This document shows, one piece after another, positions 6,251 through 8,178 of a DNA stretch of 8,178 bases. Position 1 is the stretch's first letter, and each line of letters starts with the position of its first letter. Position numbers and translations under genes: made by a program. Under the pieces are notes generated by a model. That model was not told the DNA's origin. It worked only from the letters and a program-made list of their open reading frames with translations, and searched no databases. The stretch lies in assembly GCA_903887655.1 (NCBI GenBank), contig CAISQQ010000422.1, positions 1 to 8,178 on the forward strand, written 5' to 3'. This DNA comes from an uncultured Burkholderiales bacterium (GTDB lineage: Bacteria > Pseudomonadota > Gammaproteobacteria > Burkholderiales > Burkholderiaceae_C).

Positions 6251-6715
6251 ATGATCAAAAATTTAGTGATTAGACCCGCCCTTGAGGAGGATTTACCGGG
6301 GGTTTTGGCGCTCTACGCTCAGGCTGACATGGACCAAGGACGGGTTCTGACAGAGGAGCGAGCCCGGGTGATTTTTAATCAATTCAAGACCTACCCCAAC
6401 TATCGATTGTTCGTTGCCTTGGATGCGAGTCAGACCCTTTCAGCCATCGGCACCTTTGCCCTGCTGATCATGCACAACTTGGCCCATCAAGGCACGCCCT
6501 CGGCCATTGTTGAGGATGTGGTGGTGAGCGAGAATCACCAAGGTCAAGGGATTGGTCGCGCCATGATGGCCAAAGCCATCGAATTGGCCCGAGAATGCCA
6601 TTGCTACAAATTGGTCTTGTCATCCAACCACAAAAGAGTTCAGGCCCATGCGTTTTATCGCAAGTTGGGGTTTCAAGAACATGGCTTGAGTTTTCACGTG
6701 GACATCCAGCCCTGA
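6251..6715 (+). CDS. GNAT-family N-acetyltransferase, possibly PhnO-like
   Basis: This is a cytoplasmic acetyl-CoA-dependent N-acetyltransferase of the GNAT fold, 154 residues from ATG 6251. The acetyl-CoA pyrophosphate loop (motif A) is VEDVVVSENHQGQGIG (87-102), with Q97-G98-Q99-G100-I101-G102. Motif B is LVLSSNHKR..AHAFYRKLGF (121-141), which includes the usual F-Y pair. Substrates cannot be read from sequence. Its size, the LS-N-KR-AH-FY pattern and its place behind phn genes make an aminoalkylphosphonate acetyltransferase like PhnO (144 residues in E. coli) plausible. However, a 204-base gap with its own possible promoter separates it from the operon, and many unrelated GNATs share this pattern. 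The family call is firm; the PhnO link is only a suggestion. Confidence 0.85.
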   Translation: MIKNLVIRPALEEDLPGVLALYAQADMDQGRVLTEERARVIFNQFKTYPNYRLFVALDASQTLSAIGTFALLIMHNLAHQGTPSAIVEDVVVSENHQGQGIGRAMMAKAIELARECHCYKLVLSSNHKRVQAHAFYRKLGFQEHGLSFHVDIQP

Positions 6716-6718
6716 TCA

Positions 6719-6757
6719 GCTCATTGCAGGGTGAGCCATTGACCCCTCAACGGGTCA
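6719..6757. terminator. Two short hairpins between convergent genes
   Basis: GCTCA (6719-6723) pairs with TGAGC (6732-6736), and TGACCC (6740-6745) pairs with GGGTCA (6752-6757); the second overlaps the stop codon of the minus-strand gene. They sit where terminators for both converging transcripts would be expected. Neither is followed by a T-run on either strand, so intrinsic termination is uncertain. Confidence 0.3.
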
Positions 6758-8178
6758 TCATGCGCTTGAGCACAGGACTCAGAATCAACAACAAGGCGCC
6801 CGCCCCAAATGACATCGCGGCTAGAGTTGGATACAGATCCAATCCACTGCCACTGAGCATCGACTCCATGGTACCGGCCAAATAATTGGCGAATGCATTG
6901 GACAAGAGCCACACCCCCATCATGAGCGACGCCAAAGGAGCAGGTGCAATTCGAGAGACCATCGAGAGTCCAACGGGTGAGAGCATGAGTTCACCCAAGG
7001 TGTGAATCGCATACACGACCATCAGCCACTGAGCACCCACCTTGATGCCTGTGTCGGCCAAGCTTTGGGCCTGCGACATCACCACAAAGCCAAGCCCCAG
7101 GACCATCATCCCCAAGGACTGTTTGACCACATCGCTGATGGCCAATCGACTTTGATCCAAACGCGTCCACAGCACTGAAAACAAAGGCGCCAAGAGCACG
7201 ATCAAGGCCGGATTGATGGCTTGAAACATGGACGCGGGCATTAAAAAACCAAAGACCTCACGATCGGTTTTTTCATCGGCAAACAAGGTCATGGTGCCAC
7301 CCGCTTGCTCAAACCCAGTCCAAAAGATGATCACAAAAATCATCACGATCACAATGGCTCCCACGCGTGACCATTCACCCAGTGAGAGTTGGGGTTTGGG
7401 CTGCTCTTGAGTCTCACCAGAGAAAAATTTCACGGCAAAACCCGCCAACGCCACCAGCACCAATCCAGCCAGCGCTTTCGTGCTCCAAGCGAGCTCTTGG
7501 ACAGCGCCACCCCAAAGCGGCCAGGACATCACGCCCACCCCCAGCACCAAGCAGCATCCGGCGACCCATGCCAACACCACGCCATAGTCACGCGATGAAA
7601 GCTCACGTTGGCCTGGGCGCAAACCCGCCGTTCCCAGAGCTTGTTGACTGAGCAAAAACTGCGTCAACCCAAGCGCCATGCCCACGCCAGCTGCTGCAAA
7701 TCCATAATGCCAGCCCAACGTTTCCCCCAAGGTCCCCGCGACCAATGGGGCAATGAAGGCGCCCAAATTGATGCCCATGTAGAAAATGGAATAGCCCCCC
7801 GCTCTTCTGGGATCGTGCTCACCATCGTACAAGTCACCCACCAAGGCGGTGGTGTTGGGCTTGAAAAATCCATTGCCAGCAATCAACAGCGCCAAGGCCA
7901 AGTAAAGCATGGACTCAAAGGCCATGGCAAAGTGCCCGAGCATCATCAACGCGCCCCCAATCAAAATGGCTCGCCGCTTGCCCAGCAAGCGATCCGCCAA
8001 GGCGCCCCCAATGATGGGCGTGAGGTAGACCAAACCCGTATAGATCCCATAAAGCTTCAACGCGTCAGCCCGAGAGGCATGAAGCCCATTGACCAGGTAA
8101 AGGACCAATAAAGCACGCATGCCGTAGTAGTGAATCGCTCCCACATCTCCGTGAAGAAAATAACTTTCAGACCTTGGG
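6747..8178 (-). pseudogene. POT/PTR-family peptide transporter, frameshifted near its N-terminus and open at the right edge
   Basis: This encodes an inner-membrane proton-coupled oligopeptide transporter of the POT (PTR2) family, MFS fold with about 12-14 helices. Reading from GTG 8144 gives 465 residues with loop DRLLGKRR (51-58), POT motif GNGFFKPNTTALVGDLY (90-106), FYMGINLGAFIAP (121-133) and the mid-protein GFEQAGGTMTLFAD. The N-terminal motif is split between frames: bases 8176-8132 encode QGLKVIFFTEMWERF, while HYYGMRALLV starts at 8132 in another frame. One base is missing between F and H relative to the family; a TTCCAC reduced to TTCAC would explain it. Without it the upstream frame stops at TGA 8059-8057. 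The proton-coupling E-x-x-E-R-F half is therefore lost from the long frame. It may be a true pseudogene or a sequencing error. It is convergent with, and probably unrelated to, the phn genes. Confidence 0.85.

Noticed and set aside
7608..8111. Plus-strand open frame of 167 codons opposite the transporter
   Set aside because: Its product is low-complexity and matches no family I know, while the minus strand encodes clear POT motifs over the same bases. It is a shadow frame.
8126..8146. Programmed ribosomal frameshift in the transporter
   Set aside because: No slippery heptamer or following pseudoknot is apparent, and POT transporters are not known to use recoding. A mutation or read error is simpler.
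1..8178. CRISPR arrays, tRNA or rRNA genes, insertion sequences, phage or toxin genes
   Set aside because: No spacer-repeat arrays, cloverleaf-like sequence, transposase frames or terminal inverted repeats were seen. The window is almost filled by the genes listed.

Overview
This window is the 3' part of a phosphonate-use (phn) locus, followed by a convergent peptide-transporter gene with a frameshift. Protein resemblance and codon choice suggest a betaproteobacterium, probably Burkholderiales (Comamonadaceae-like freshwater types). That placement is an inference from general resemblance; there is no rRNA or other marker here.

Layout. Positions 1-2685, plus strand: phnK (5' end cut off by the window), phnL and phnM, tightly packed, the tail of a C-P lyase operon whose core genes (phnG-J) should lie to the left. 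Positions 2686-2781: a short AT-rich gap holding a PhoB box of near-textbook form, 7-bp repeats at 11-bp spacing. Positions 2746-5474: phnC, phnD and phnE, a complete phosphonate ABC importer (ATPase, periplasmic binding protein, permease). Positions 5474-6046: an HD-domain protein coupled to phnE by a TGATG overlap. It keeps every residue I can recall as key in the diiron oxygenase PhnZ. Positions 6047-6250: a noncoding gap with a decaying 10-bp tandem repeat, a possible -10 element and a leader hairpin. Positions 6251-6715: a GNAT acetyltransferase, possibly PhnO-like. Positions 6747-8178, minus strand: a POT/PTR-family proton-coupled peptide transporter, open at the right edge. A missing base at about 8131-8134 breaks the family's conserved E-x-x-E-R-F-x-Y-Y-G motif.

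How the genes work together. PhnD captures phosphonates in the periplasm and PhnE/PhnC import them. In the cytoplasm PhnK and PhnL act with the C-P lyase core, and PhnM removes diphosphate from the ribose triphosphate-phosphonate intermediate. The PhnZ-like protein suggests a second, oxygen-dependent way to break a C-P bond. The PhoB box implies induction of the importer under phosphate starvation. Nothing here is a wholly new system. The most notable points are the oxygenase-type gene embedded in a C-P lyase/importer cluster, the internal Pho box and what it implies for the phnC start, and the frameshifted transporter.
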